Positions 8,660 to 19,648 of a stretch of DNA of 64,000 bases are shown piece by piece. Location of the stretch: assembly GCF_000235365.1 (NCBI RefSeq), contig NC_016455.1, positions 558,001-622,000 of the forward strand. The letters run 5' to 3'. The notes below the pieces were generated by a model. The model saw nothing but the letters and a program-made list of their open reading frames with translations, was not told the DNA's origin and did no database searches. Every line of letters starts with the position of its first letter. The stretch's first letter is position 1. Source of the stretch: Eremothecium cymbalariae DBVPG#7215. Its lineage: Eukaryota; Ascomycota; Saccharomycetes; Saccharomycetales; Saccharomycetaceae. Position numbers and translations under genes: made by a program.

Positions 8660-11602
8660 TTAAAACGATTCGTCATCTGAAGATATTAATTCAATAAAAC
8701 GCATTGGTGAGGCCTTTTCTTCTTGAGATGATTTATCTGTATTGGCCCACATAGTTCCCGAATTTTCCGATATCTTTAATGAGGCGGAATGTGCTGATTC
8801 ATTATCATCTGGTGGACCTGTTTTGGGTCTTCCTTTCATTAATTGACTCACTTTTTGTGCTCCCAAGCCATCAATTCCATACCTGAAGTCCATAAGAGTC
8901 CTCATGGTTCCGTCGGAAGAATCATCGTTTACATTTGCCATCTCATGATTTTCTGCCGATTCTAGATTCAAGGTTTCATTGAGAGTAACAATTGAAGTCT
9001 GGTCGAACGCGTTCCGGTCGCCGGATGATGATACAGCGATGCTATTTGAAGTAGATGGTGGGTCGAGGGTGTGTTCCTTTTCCTTATTATTCCTATGAAT
9101 ATTGAAATTAGTTAGAAGTAGTGGAGTTGGAGAAAATGGTTGTATAGAAACGGCAGAAGTATTTTCTGGCATTGTGGAATATATCGAAGAACTTCCTGTG
9201 TTGTATGCTGAATTTTCCTGTGTTGATTCAGATCGCTGAGAACCCAACTCATCGTTTTTAATGGCGCTTGCAGAGTTTATTTGTTTAATTACCTCTGTTT
9301 CGATCCATTCGGATACTTCCTTTAAATCTTTTTGACGACTAGTTAAATAATGGAATACGGTACGGAACCTATCACGTTTCTTACCACAGTTAGATGATTG
9401 CAATTCGAACTGGTACCTATTTATGATGTGTAAACACTTGTTTAACACACGATTCTTGATTTCCGATTCATTTTCTAATTGCTCCGCCAAAGACATATGT
9501 TCCAATTCCCTTTGTTGAAATTCAGCTTTAGCAGTCATCAAACTTTCTACAATATCCTTTTTTTCATTATTGATCTCGTTTTTCTCCATTTCAACCAGTG
9601 CAATCTTATCATGTAATTCGGTGATTTCTTCGACTGATAGAAGCAACTTATCCCGAGCTTCTTCCAACTGAATTTCTAGGCTATGAATTTCTTCTTGGTA
9701 TAACTTTTCATCGAAGAAGCCTAAACTTTTACGCCGCTGTTTAACCGATAACTTTGATAATTCTTTTAATTGCTTCTTATGACTTTCCTCCATAGTATTT
9801 ATTTGCCGTTCTAAATCTTCAGTGTGTTTTCTTAAAACTCCGAGCTCCTTTTGCATTGCAGCTTTCTTGACGAGCAGCTCCCTGTAATTTTCCTTAAGCT
9901 GCGTCAATTGGGAAATTGTTTCATTCTTTTCTTCCATGACAGCTACTAGTCTTTGGCATTCTTTTTCTAGATATGGAGAATCCTTGTAAATGTTTAATTC
10001 CTTTCTTAGTCTTTCATTTTCGTTTAGAAGTTCTTTGTTCATTTCATGAAATATACCAAATTCTCCTACTCTGGAATCTATAGTGGTTGCAAAAGATCTC
10101 AAAACCGATTGAGTGTCACTGTTCCATATGGAATAATTGGATTCCTTGAAGAATTTGTTCATATTGCTGATTAGTGTAGATTGTTCATTAATCAAGACAG
10201 AAAACCTTTTGTTTGAAAAGTTCTTGAAATATACCAATTCATCACGTAGACTTTCAACCTTGTTCTTATGGGATTCCCTCTCTTTCGTTAGTTTTTCAGT
10301 TAATTGAGAAACTTTATAATCTAGCTCTTCGATTGTTACTTGCATCTCATTTATTTGGTAACACAGATCCCTGATGCTGTTCCTCAAGAAAGCCGATTCT
10401 TTATTTTTATCCATTAATCTTTTCATAACTTTTTTATTATTGCTAGCAATGCATGCTGCTAGAACCTCTAAGTTAAATGCAAGATCGTTTACATCTGCTA
10501 GTTCTGTATCATAACCAACAATATTGTAGAGTTTGTAAATTAATCCTCGGATACAGTCATGTGGATAAGCTACCGCTTCAGTTGTCTGTCTATAACAATA
10601 TTTTTCATCTTCTAGTGTATGTCTAGATGATGGCTTAAGGGAACCCTTGGTTAAACTGTTTGTCTTTTCGTTACCCACTCTTGAACATGCTGTGGGAGGA
10701 GCTTCTGCATCGAACTCTTGGACTTCAAATTGTTGCCTCGGGCCAAATGCGACTTTAGCGGCTCCTTCAGGCCTTGTTTCTTTGCTTCCAGAGCTGGATG
10801 GAGGTGATGGTAGAAACTTCCTCCAATCTGGTGTCATTTCCTTCATATCTAAAGACATAGCTCTACCAACACATTCAAATTTTGCTATATCTTCATATTC
10901 CTCAGAAATCGAGTAAGTTTCAGGATTAAATGGTACATAATCATCTTTCTCAAATTGTGTTTTGAAATAAAACTTCATATGATTCCAAAAAACGGAAACA
11001 GAGTTAGAATAACCTCTAGTTTCCTTCCATGATTGATACAATAAGTGAACTGGTGAGTTAGATGCAAGCTTTTTCAATTTGTTTTGATATGCCATGTTTT
11101 TTCTTAACTTGATTTTTTCAATGATATCAGGCTCATACTGCGAGTAATCATCTTCATTCTCACCACAGTATAACATCTGTTCCTCGCTACGTATGTTCCT
11201 CAGTCCAAAATCATTCAATGTCCCTGTAGAATTGTTTTTTCTAGTATAGTAACAACTTTCAAGACTACCCTTTCCCCTCCTCTTAGAATCCTTTGATGAA
11301 GCAGCAGATGATGACCTGACTCGTCTCAACTTCTTTATTTTAGGAGACAACAAAGATGGTCGCCTCCACCGGCCTAGAGCTTTCTCTTTCCAGTAACTGC
11401 CGTTAGCAGTATTTTTTGCACTATCAGTAGCAGATATAACATGTCTTAGAGATTTAGTTGGCGTCAAAACGTTTTGTAACCGATAGTCGTCGGAGTATCT
11501 ATTGGAGTCAGAATCTGTTGATGATGATGCAGCAGAGGGCGGTGTTGATTGTGATTCTATTAAAGACTGCTTTGAGCAATCTGATATTGAATATTGGTTC
11601 AT
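8660..11602 (-). CDS. Large coiled-coil protein, not recognised
   Basis: I chose the ATG at 11602-11600 (MNQYSISDC); the frame opens nine codons earlier only with a TTG. The product is 980 residues. The first ~130 residues are rich in Ser, Thr, Lys and Arg and look disordered. A more ordered part follows with LLYQSWKETRGYSNSVSVFW and RGLIYKLYNIVGYDTELADV. From about residue 400 to 760 heptad-like Leu/Ile/Glu/Lys repeats form a long coiled coil. The C-terminal ~200 residues are Ser/Thr/Asn-rich and acidic at the end. The plan resembles spindle-pole, polarity or cytoskeletal scaffold proteins, but I see no motor, CM1 or other named motif. The ORF is long and intact, so a real gene is very likely; function is unknown. 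Confidence 0.85.
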   Translation of the reverse strand: MNQYSISDCSKQSLIESQSTPPSAASSSTDSDSNRYSDDYRLQNVLTPTKSLRHVISATDSAKNTANGSYWKEKALGRWRRPSLLSPKIKKLRRVRSSSAASSKDSKRRGKGSLESCYYTRKNNSTGTLNDFGLRNIRSEEQMLYCGENEDDYSQYEPDIIEKIKLRKNMAYQNKLKKLASNSPVHLLYQSWKETRGYSNSVSVFWNHMKFYFKTQFEKDDYVPFNPETYSISEEYEDIAKFECVGRAMSLDMKEMTPDWRKFLPSPPSSSGSKETRPEGAAKVAFGPRQQFEVQEFDAEAPPTACSRVGNEKTNSLTKGSLKPSSRHTLEDEKYCYRQTTEAVAYPHDCIRGLIYKLYNIVGYDTELADVNDLAFNLEVLAACIASNNKKVMKRLMDKNKESAFLRNSIRDLCYQINEMQVTIEELDYKVSQLTEKLTKERESHKNKVESLRDELVYFKNFSNKRFSVLINEQSTLISNMNKFFKESNYSIWNSDTQSVLRSFATTIDSRVGEFGIFHEMNKELLNENERLRKELNIYKDSPYLEKECQRLVAVMEEKNETISQLTQLKENYRELLVKKAAMQKELGVLRKHTEDLERQINTMEESHKKQLKELSKLSVKQRRKSLGFFDEKLYQEEIHSLEIQLEEARDKLLLSVEEITELHDKIALVEMEKNEINNEKKDIVESLMTAKAEFQQRELEHMSLAEQLENESEIKNRVLNKCLHIINRYQFELQSSNCGKKRDRFRTVFHYLTSRQKDLKEVSEWIETEVIKQINSASAIKNDELGSQRSESTQENSAYNTGSSSIYSTMPENTSAVSIQPFSPTPLLLTNFNIHRNNKEKEHTLDPPSTSNSIAVSSSGDRNAFDQTSIVTLNETLNLESAENHEMANVNDDSSDGTMRTLMDFRYGIDGLGAQKVSQLMKGRPKTGPPDDNESAHSASLKISENSGTMWANTDKSSQEEKASPMRFIELISSDDESF

Positions 11603-12050
11603 AGTGGCTCCTTTGCTTGAACTCTTCAAAGTCTCGAGAGATAAGATAATGATGATTGTGGTGATATCTTCTCTATTTAAAGTTATTAAATTCTTGCGTC
11701 AGAAAAGACAATGGCCCTTCCATTTCCTATATGATCATTTTATGTGCTACATTGAGTACTACGTTGCACAATACTCTTCTTTGCGTTCCTACTCTTTTAA
11801 CCTCATTGTGACCTCTGACATCTGACGCTGACGCATTATGTCAGCATTTTCTTTTCTTTGTAGTAATTGATTTTATACATCACGCGACACTACAAAATCC
11901 ATTAATTATTTAAAGTGAAGAAACCCGGAATTCGGTTTGAGTTTTCGGTGATCTTGCTTCAGTTGTTCTTTCAGTATGGTTGCTCGTTATCTGCAGACCA
12001 AAATATTCTAAGTCCATTACATTAAACTTCCGCGGGATTTCCCAATCAAT

Positions 12051-12068
12051 ACATACATACATACATAC

Positions 12069-12105
<37 letters not shown>
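12051..12105. repeat. CATA/TA microsatellite
   Basis: About five tetranucleotide ACAT units run directly into about 18 TA dinucleotides. It is a simple low-complexity repeat and is likely length-variable. Confidence 0.95.
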
Positions 12106-12107
<2 letters not shown>

Positions 12108-12866
12108 TGTTCTAATGTTTCTTCAAACACTTTACTGGGAGCAAACCTATTTTGGATGAATCCAGTCACTATTGATTTGATTTATTAGTAGAAACCTGTC
12201 AATATTTTCCATGGTTTATACAATAACACCTCAATTGTCCTAGTTATTACTATATGCAAGTACATGAGTTTAAGGGGGATATAAGCTGCGTACACTATTG
12301 GATAATATTGGATAAAATATGGGTAGTACATTGATGGATTCTCTAAGTTTGAAGTTAAAGGAAGTATGATGACTTCATTAAAACCTTTATGTTTATAAAT
12401 GAAATGAAGTCTGCGGCTAATCTGGTTTCTAATGTGATGCTTTTTACCCATTGATATTATGGAAGGTAGCCAAGAACTGTAAGTCAGTCTTTATTGTATA
12501 AATAATCACCAAAATCAGCTTTCCAAGGTTATATTGTTGTTTAGAATCAACAGTAGAAAAGGCTACCAAGTAGTTTATAAATGAACAAGTTACAAACGTC
12601 GCCGATCGGTGGAGATCATCTAGGTTCGCTCACATAACGAGGCATAATGAGCCATTGGATGTGGTAAAAAACAGTGGGACATTGGTTTACCTAGGTTACT
12701 TATTTTCCATTCAGGCTCATTATTCAATTTGTTGGAAGAGAATTTAATAAGGGACAACCTGCTTACACTTTAAGCGTGATTGACCCAGTTCAAATGAGCC
12801 AATTGGCTCGTTGTGATAACATTCAGGCAGTCTATATTTCAGGGTAGGCCTGTTCACCTACCATAA

Positions 12867-13853
12867 TTGTTCCCCACATCCACACATATCACAAGATTAG
12901 TGCCAACCAGGTTTCAATGGGATATCATGGGTATTAGCAACTTAATTATAGCTAGAACTGACTCAGCAAATTCAAAATCGCTAAGCAGCACCAGTGACGA
13001 GATATCACTAACATATACAGGAGATTACTGCACCAGCTGCTATCCCAATTTCAGAGACCTTAACAACTTTGAAACAAAGGGAATATCAGCTAATGGCTAC
13101 AAGATGCACGCTGGTACTACGACAATGAACTTCTAAAATTTGAAGAAGCGGTACAGCACCAAACTACTGGGGGCTGAATACTAGGCCCACCTGGTCATGA
13201 AGGCCAAACTGAGGACAAAATGATTCGGAAACTATATGTCCCTGCGGGACATGAAACCAGCTGTTAAATAGGTTGTTCCAAACAAGGATATTCATTTAGA
13301 CTTGGACGCATCTAAGACGAAAGAATGACTATATGATGAAAGCCTCCCTTGAACTAGCCATTCAAAGGTCTCTGCAATACTCCCCTTATCTAGACATGAT
13401 CTGGCTAGAAACAAAAACCCTTGACTTGTCACAAGCCCGCAAATTCGCTAGCAGTATTCACAGCGTGTACTCACATGTTAGACTTGTACACAATCTATCT
13501 CTCAGTTTCAACTAGATACCCATGGCTTGGCAGAAAAAACCTTGAAAGACTTCATCTAGGATATAGCTACCGAGGGCTGCGTATTACAACTACTATCCCT
13601 AGCACGATTAAACAGTAATGCGGTGTCCTTTTGGAATTTAGCTGAGCAATTCCAAACTCAAGGCATGACAGCCTACGTTCAACAAGTACAACAACTAGAA
13701 AGAGAAACCCAGTGCGACGTTTTAACCCACCAACGCTGCTCTGCTGCGGAGTATGTGGATTCGCTAATGAAAGTAGTTCAAGAGGGATCAGAATCCCGTA
13801 CCCTAAGCACTTCTGGTGATAGTAATAGTTTTACCGAACGCCATTTTGAGTGA
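12867..13853 (+). pseudogene. Possible decayed coding sequence, origin unknown
   Basis: Four overlapping or adjacent open stretches lie on the plus strand (12867-13136, 13333-13515, 13421-13618, 13623-13853) in changing frames. Their base composition and codon texture look more protein-like than the flanks, for example SFWNLAEQFQTQGMTAYVQQ and RCSAAEYVDSLMKVVQEG. They read as pieces of one sequence broken by frameshifts and stops. A retrotransposon gag or a dead transposase is possible, but I recognise no zinc knuckle, protease or transposase motif. This is a tentative call. Confidence 0.3.
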
Positions 13854-14554
13854 TAATCCGATAATTTCCTCTCTACCGTTGAAAACGGTCGCCCTTCAAA
13901 AGTACCCTACGCCCACGTAGGAATTCAAATTCTTAATAAGGTGACATGTTAAGGAATGCAGTGTTTTTCCCTTTTGGACATGATACATTGGATTAAAATT
14001 TCTCTGAAAAGTAACCGCAATTTACATGGTGGGCAACATACACATATCCTCCGTCGCCCTCTTTCAGAATGGTCAGAACGCTCCTTAGAATGCCAGTCTA
14101 TAGTTTCTTAGAAGCCGACGGCATATCAATGTAGCTACTGTTCGTTAATACACCGGAATGATCCTTGTGCAGCTTGGGGAAAGAAAGGTTTACTTGAAAC
14201 AGAGCTGAAGTAGCAATCATTATTCATTTTGTTAAAAGCGTAACGGTCTCAATTGATCGCTACCACCCGTTGGCCAAAAGCTTGTCCTCGCGGGGGTCCA
14301 TTGTGGTTAGAGAGTACTGTTCTTATATGCTCTTACTATTTTTGGATCATTTTCGATGGCCTCATCTTAAGTTATTAATTCTTGCAAGGAACTACACAAA
14401 TTTGTCTGGTACCATCGTTATTCCCTTTTCCTGAAATCCCAATTTTTGATGCAGTTTATCTTGCACTTCTACAACAGCGAGTACATATATATACACACAC
14501 GCATACACTGTCGTTTCCCTTTGCTCCAGTCTCTATTGTAAGACCCGGGTTGCA

Positions 14555-16057
14555 ATGGTTGATGCAGATTTTCAGGTCCTACATTCGAAGTCCAATAACT
14601 ATACTCTGAAGGGAAAGGTTTTATCCACTGATGATTACGTTGTATATAGGGCCATAGATCAGCTTTGTAAAGACTGTTTCGTTAAAGTGCTTTTGAATGC
14701 AGATGGTGAAACGGGTGGTGAACGAACTAATGAAGCTGCAAAAGAAGTTCAACTGGATAATACGCCTGTTGACAGTTTCGTTTCAGATGGGCAAATATGT
14801 CTTGTGTACGGCAGATCTGAACTACAGGAGGAAGGTGACGATTATTTCAATTATTCAACTGAAGAACCAGTCGTGAATCGGCCAAATTCCAGTGCGGAGA
14901 GTAAATGTGTGGAAGGCGAAACGGGTGTTGTCCAGGGAGAAGGTACTGTGGGTAACCCATCTGAGAGTGATTTTCTAACTGGTATAGAAAATCACACGGG
15001 TCACCCTTCTGGAGATATCTCTAGATCCCCCCTTGAGATCTCAGGATCGGGTGAACATAACACAACTTCATCATGCGGTAACACTGCAACGGCTAAAAAA
15101 AATCAAGGGTGTAGTGAAAATGGGGTCGAGGATAAACTGGTTGGGTATCAGGTCGGTTGTGAGAAAGTTAATTATTATAAAGGTCTTCAGGATGAAGACG
15201 AAATTGGACCCAAGATGCTTATGTCTGCCGTAAATCCTCACGCAAGGATAGTGACATGGGATAAGCCATCTGCGACTGACAAATCGCTTTCGGAAAATCT
15301 TAATGGCATTTTGATACGTCGAAATGAACCCAAAGATACCATTAGCAAACTTCCCAGGACACCGTTTCCGAAGGCAGTTCCATTGCCCGTAGGCATGTCA
15401 GAACAAGCCAACAAGAATTATTATTGTTCTGATCCAAGCTCTGAATATCATAACGAAGATGAAGATTACAAAGGTCGGGATGCAAATTATGACGATGACA
15501 ATAAGTCTATTACAAGTGATGATCTGAGCGATCAGGATGATGACGAAGATGACGAAGATGAGGACGATGCTGATGCCGATGACGATGAAGATGCCGATGA
15601 CGATGAAGACGATGACGATGAAGACGTAAACCATGATGATTCGCAACCAAATTTCCTTTCTCCATGCGTCTTCCTAAATGAATATCCACAAAAGCGGCCT
15701 CGTGAAGAATCTTTCATCCCAATGCATACTGTCCATCCTGTTTCGGAATATGACTTTTTATCCACTAACTCAAACGTAAAGGGTAAAAAGTTCATGCCTA
15801 GGACACCGATGCCTCATTCGGTTACAAGTCGAAAATTGAATATTTCACCAACAGGTAATAAAGGTACTTCTTCTTCTGGAACTCTATGCTTTGAGAGTAG
15901 GAGCTCCCTTGTAGCCGTTTCAGATCACTCTGTTGCTGATTTTGAAGATTCCATGACAGCACCTAACTGCTCTATGGAATTTGAGTTAAAACTCACTGGC
16001 AGTAAGATGTTAAACAGAAGGAAGTCAAAGAATGGACCAGCGACAGATAGCCCATAG
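14555..16057 (+). CDS. HAL1: HAL1-like salt-tolerance protein
   Basis: The ATG at 14555 gives 500 residues. The N-terminus (NNYTLKGKVLSTDDYVVYRAID and GQICLVYGRSELQEEGDDYFNY) resembles what I remember of S. cerevisiae Hal1 (YTLKNLMYENN and VFLVYSSNDFGKEGTDYFTY). The C-terminal half has RTPFPKAVP and KFMPRTPMPHS motifs and a strongly acidic Asp/Glu run at about residues 322-362. Hal1 is a cytoplasmic protein that raises halotolerance by favouring K+ over Na+. In S. cerevisiae HAL1 (YPR005C) lies beside YPR004C, and here AIM45 (the YPR004C orthologue) is one gene away, which supports the match. The protein is much longer than yeast Hal1 (294 residues), mainly through low-complexity inserts. The assignment rests on a short conserved N-terminus and on context. 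Confidence 0.65.
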   Translation: MVDADFQVLHSKSNNYTLKGKVLSTDDYVVYRAIDQLCKDCFVKVLLNADGETGGERTNEAAKEVQLDNTPVDSFVSDGQICLVYGRSELQEEGDDYFNYSTEEPVVNRPNSSAESKCVEGETGVVQGEGTVGNPSESDFLTGIENHTGHPSGDISRSPLEISGSGEHNTTSSCGNTATAKKNQGCSENGVEDKLVGYQVGCEKVNYYKGLQDEDEIGPKMLMSAVNPHARIVTWDKPSATDKSLSENLNGILIRRNEPKDTISKLPRTPFPKAVPLPVGMSEQANKNYYCSDPSSEYHNEDEDYKGRDANYDDDNKSITSDDLSDQDDDEDDEDEDDADADDDEDADDDEDDDDEDVNHDDSQPNFLSPCVFLNEYPQKRPREESFIPMHTVHPVSEYDFLSTNSNVKGKKFMPRTPMPHSVTSRKLNISPTGNKGTSSSGTLCFESRSSLVAVSDHSVADFEDSMTAPNCSMEFELKLTGSKMLNRRKSKNGPATDSP

Positions 16058-16349
16058 ATATTTAGTGGTTTACGATGTATGTAAATGTAAGCAGTCTAAC
16101 TGTGAAGTAATAAAAATCAGGGAGGGGAGGGGGGATGATTTGGGATTCCTTTTTTCATGCTGTCTCTTACTTCCAGGCCTTCGATTGTTCAACTACCGCT
16201 ATATTGCAGTTTTTATTCATAATGCTCCTTAATGACATCATCAGGAAACTTGCTAATGTGAATCATGTACATCTCATACAGTAAGATTTTCAAGTTAGTG
16301 CCTTTGTGCTTATTCCTAACTAAGAAATCGTGGCGTGCAGAACAATCGT

Positions 16350-17413
16350 TCAGTCATTTCTTATAGTGTATACTTTATCAGCGTGCAATGAATGCGCTTT
16401 GATAAATCTTGAGTTGAGCAAGTCATTGCTACGAAATTTTTCGATTCCAGCTTCAATTGAATCAACAAGACCTGATTCAACATGTCTTTTGGCAACACGA
16501 GTCTCAGTTACTTCTTCATCAATTTCAATCTGAAATATTAATGGTGAAACAGCTTCTGCTATTGTAGGATAGACTTGGGACCAATTTTCTTTATCGAGCA
16601 TTAAATACAAACCTTCAAAGATAAGAACCCTAGTAAAACAATTCACACAATTTTGGTTCCTAACAGGGTCTTTTAATGAATGGTCGAAGCCTGGGAAGTA
16701 TATCGATGGACATTCCTGAAATGTCTCAGAAATATGATTCATTAAATCTTCGTCAGTACGGGATGGTTTCATTGGCTTGCGTGCACAGAACTTTGATAGG
16801 AACCTGCATAGCTGTAAATAACTGTTACTGTCGAAGGTTGAGGGTGATCCACGACGTGCATGTGCCACTTCTGGATCCTTGAAATGGTCTAAATGTGCTC
16901 TCGATAAATGAAATCCATCCATAGGAACTACTTGAGCTATCTGAACTGGTAGTGGAGTAGCCTGCACTTCACTGGAAATTCTAATGGAATTGGGCAATCC
17001 CCCCTTCCGAATACAATTGTCGAACCATCGCCATCAGTGAACTTCCTCGGTTTGAAGCCCAAATCTTCTACATGCCCGAAAAAGCCTGTTAAAACCTCAT
17101 CAACCAATGCCGTCGACGCAACAGGGATATCCTCGTGCAGAAATTCATTACAAGTCTTGGATGAAACACTAATAGGATCATCTCTACTAGAGATACAACG
17201 CTCGAACCTCTCATTAAGCTTTTTCTGTAAGTTCACTGCAATTGAAGACTTACCTGATCCTGGCGATCCTACTATCATCACTGCAACACAGTAGTTTTTA
17301 TCCATATGCTCCTTCAAATATCCCAACACTTGGTCCACAAGCTCATCGTAATCTAACATATCCTTTGAATTACGACTTTTTTTACCGTGTGGATTATGTT
17401 GCTCGTGTTCCAT
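16350..17413 (-). CDS. YFH7: YFH7, P-loop kinase-like protein (frame broken at a C6 run)
   Basis: The ATG is at 17413. The first frame has the P-loop GSPGSGKS at residues 49-56 and runs to FGRG. Homology then jumps to another frame (LPNSIRIS, QIAQVVPMDGFHLSR, HARRGSPSTFDSN, EGLYLMLDKENW, VAKRH, EKFRSNDLLNSR) and ends at 16350. The break is at the run of six C on the plus strand (16999-17004); one base more would give a single 354-codon frame, against 353 residues in S. cerevisiae. Yfh7 belongs to the uridine/pantothenate kinase fold family and its substrate is not known. The PMDGFHLSR and RRGSPSTFD motifs typical of this family are intact. Sequence error is more likely than a true pseudogene, because both halves are well conserved. 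Confidence 0.88.
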
Positions 17414-18024
17414 TTTAAAGAGTCAAGCATGAAGTCGTCTGTTTCCCGTTCCGGGGACTCCTTGTTGTTTCGAAGCTCATACATTCATTATGTAGATAAA
17501 CTTCCATACTGTTGTTCACCACATCCAGTATATGTGATATACAGACAACTATCTCCACAACAGTGGATATTGTAATCTAAATTCTTCCATCCATATCATC
17601 TAAATAACACCTTGAGACCTAATTGTAACAGTTCTTTGGTATATACAGACAAGATATTGGTGGGGTGCATATGACACAAAAAACCAAAGGGCTATAAGAT
17701 CGCATTAATTGCCAGTTGTAAGACTCTCATATGCTCAGTCACATACAAAATAACGACTGAATTGTGCCCTGGAGAGTTGCTGAAATGCAAATCGCTCAAT
17801 ATCATCAGCTAAATCAGCAGCTCTGTGCCAACTTTTCTTGATCAAAGTTTTAAATATTGCAAATTTTTAATGACGCTGGCTGACTCTTGCTTATAAAATA
17901 TATGAAAAATTATACATCTCGGTGACGCTTAATAAAGCATAATATCCAATATTATCAACATTTGCAGAGAGCGAGTTTATGAGTTTTGATAAGGTATAGC
18001 CTTTTGAACATAGATTGACACATT
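17414..18024. promoter_or_regulatory. Divergent promoter YFH7 / AIM45
   Basis: This 611-base AT-rich gap lies between divergent genes. I see TATA-like stretches near 17890-17910 on the AIM45 side and no ORF or RNA gene. Confidence 0.4.
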
Positions 18025-19050
18025 ATGTTTAGGTTTATGGCAGGCAGATCTGGATTCCCTGGCGCCTTCGGCAGGGTATTACGTTATAGGTTTTCTTCTA
18101 CATTGGCATTTGTTGAAACCGATAGAACAGGCGGTATAGCAGTATCTTCTTTATCTGCTTTGAAAGCAGCGACACAGCTGGGTAATCCCATAACTGCATT
18201 ATTGGTTGGTTCTAGTACAGATGCTGCTGTGGGACAGTTGAATGAGCTCGATTGTCCTCAGTTGAAGAAGATTATGGTAGCTAAGAATGCGGTATATGAA
18301 AATTATTTACCGGAGAGGGTTACACCGCTATGTGTTGAATTGTTAAAAGACCAGGAATATAGTCATTTTATTGTTTCTGCTTCTGCTGTTGGCAAGAACA
18401 TCTTGCCCCGTATTGGTGCTCTTTTAGATGTGCAGCCAGTGAACGATGTCATTACCATCAACAATAACAAGACGTTTGTGAGGCCTATTTACGCAGGTAA
18501 TGCGCTGATTACAGTGGAGGATACACAGTCAAAGGTGTTGATTAGTGTGAGATCTTCTTCGTTTGATATGGTTGCATCAGGGTCTAACGATGCTGTTGTT
18601 GAGGAAGCTCCCGTTGTGGAGGTTTCAGACCTTGATGTTAAGTGGGAGGGTGCAAGTTTAGTACAGTCTGAAAGACCTGACTTGGGTTCCGCTGTGAGAG
18701 TTGTCTCAGGTGGGCGTGGTTTGAAGAATAAGGAGACATTTGAAAAACTTGTTCAGCCTTTAGCAGATGCTTTGGGCGCTGGTATTGGGGCTACCAGAGC
18801 AGCTGTTGACGCAGGTTTCTGTGACAACTCCTTACAAGTTGGCCAAACTGGGAAAATCATTGCCCCAGATTTATATGTCGCTGTAGGTTTATCTGGTGCA
18901 ATCCAGCATCTAGCTGGTATGAAAGATTCTAAAACCATTGTAGCCATTAACAAAGATCCAGAGGCACCAATCTTCCAGATAGCGGATTATGGCCTTGTAG
19001 GTGATTTAAATGAGATCATTCCCCGTCTGACTGAAAAACTAAAGCAATGA
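18025..19050 (+). CDS. AIM45: AIM45, mitochondrial electron-transfer flavoprotein alpha subunit
   Basis: The ATG at 18025 gives 341 residues; S. cerevisiae YPR004C has 344. The N-terminus is Arg-rich with few acids and fits a mitochondrial presequence. The ETF alpha signature region is complete: [52 protein letters not shown] and [21 protein letters not shown], which form the FAD-binding domain at about residues 225-330. ETF moves electrons from matrix flavoprotein dehydrogenases to the respiratory chain. It pairs with the beta subunit, which is not in this window. No unusual features. Confidence 0.95.
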   Translation: MFRFMAGRSGFPGAFGRVLRYRFSSTLAFVETDRTGGIAVSSLSALKAATQLGNPITALLVGSSTDAAVGQLNELDCPQLKKIMVAKNAVYENYLPERVTPLCVELLKDQEYSHFIVSASAVGKNILPRIGALLDVQPVNDVITINNNKTFVRPIYAGNALITVEDTQSKVLISVRSSSFDMVASGSNDAVVEEAPVVEVSDLDVKWEGASLVQSERPDLGSAVRVVSGGRGLKNKETFEKLVQPLADALGAGIGATRAAVDAGFCDNSLQVGQTGKIIAPDLYVAVGLSGAIQHLAGMKDSKTIVAINKDPEAPIFQIADYGLVGDLNEIIPRLTEKLKQ

Positions 19051-19648
19051 AGAATTAGATGGTTTTTACTCCCTTCATTTAACAGTTTTTTTTTTTGGGG
19101 GGGGGGGGGGTTTTAGGCAGAGGTGGCTATAACCTTTCAAGTGTACTATCTGTTAGGAATGCCAGATACTGTAAATATATGTAATACAGCAACAAGTAAC
19201 ACTATTCAAACATGTCAACAGTTGATGTTTATAATACCTTGGGTAGGAGATAGTATTTTTTTGTTTGTTTGTTTGTTTGTTTATTGCCAGTTAGAATTCT
19301 TACATGTCGGTTATCCTATTACGCTTTCGTCTACTGAATAATATTCGTACACCAGAAGCATACGAACGCTGGACACCATTACTTACCACGTTCCCCTCGG
19401 TTCAAACACATACTCCATCTAATTAACAATTGACAGCGTGCATTCATATACTTGAATTCTATATACAATCTACAAAGAAAACTGAACTTTATATCTCTTC
19501 CAATTCGAATACTCCCCACTAAGGTCAATCTAAAAGATCGTCACTGTAATCATAAAGAATGAAGAATGAAGATTTACTCGGAAATTTCTAGAAACTTGAC
19601 AAGGTCGAATTATTAACAACAAAGCCCAAGTGAGATAGAGACGACATA
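19051..19648. other. Convergent 3' flanks of AIM45 and DPC29
   Basis: This 598-base gap begins with an uncommon homopolymer pair, T11 followed by G14 (19086-19110). A short TTTG tetranucleotide run lies at about 19259-19280. No ORF or RNA gene is recognisable. Confidence 0.45.
19086..19110. repeat. T11-G14 homopolymer tract
   Basis: Eleven T are followed directly by fourteen G. Such a G run is rare in yeast nuclear DNA, is hard to sequence correctly and could form a G-quadruplex. Confidence 0.9.

Larger units (their letters stand above)
11603..14554. other. 3 kb gene-poor region upstream of the HAL1-like gene
   Basis: No intact gene is visible. The region holds the AT-rich promoter of the coiled-coil gene, a CATA/TA microsatellite at 12051-12105, and a block of short ORFs in shifting frames at 12867-13853 that may be decayed coding DNA. 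I found no tRNA, no long terminal repeat that I can define and no CDEI/CDEII/CDEIII centromere pattern. Confidence 0.5.

Noticed and set aside
12185..12451. 88-codon minus-strand ORF rich in Tyr, Ile and Pro
   Set aside because: Its composition is that of AT-rich noncoding DNA and there is no homology that I can see.
11603..14554. Possible centromere in a gene-poor AT-rich region
   Set aside because: No CACGTG-type CDEI with an AT-rich spacer and a TTTCCGAA-type CDEIII was found; all TTCCGAA hits noticed lie inside genes.
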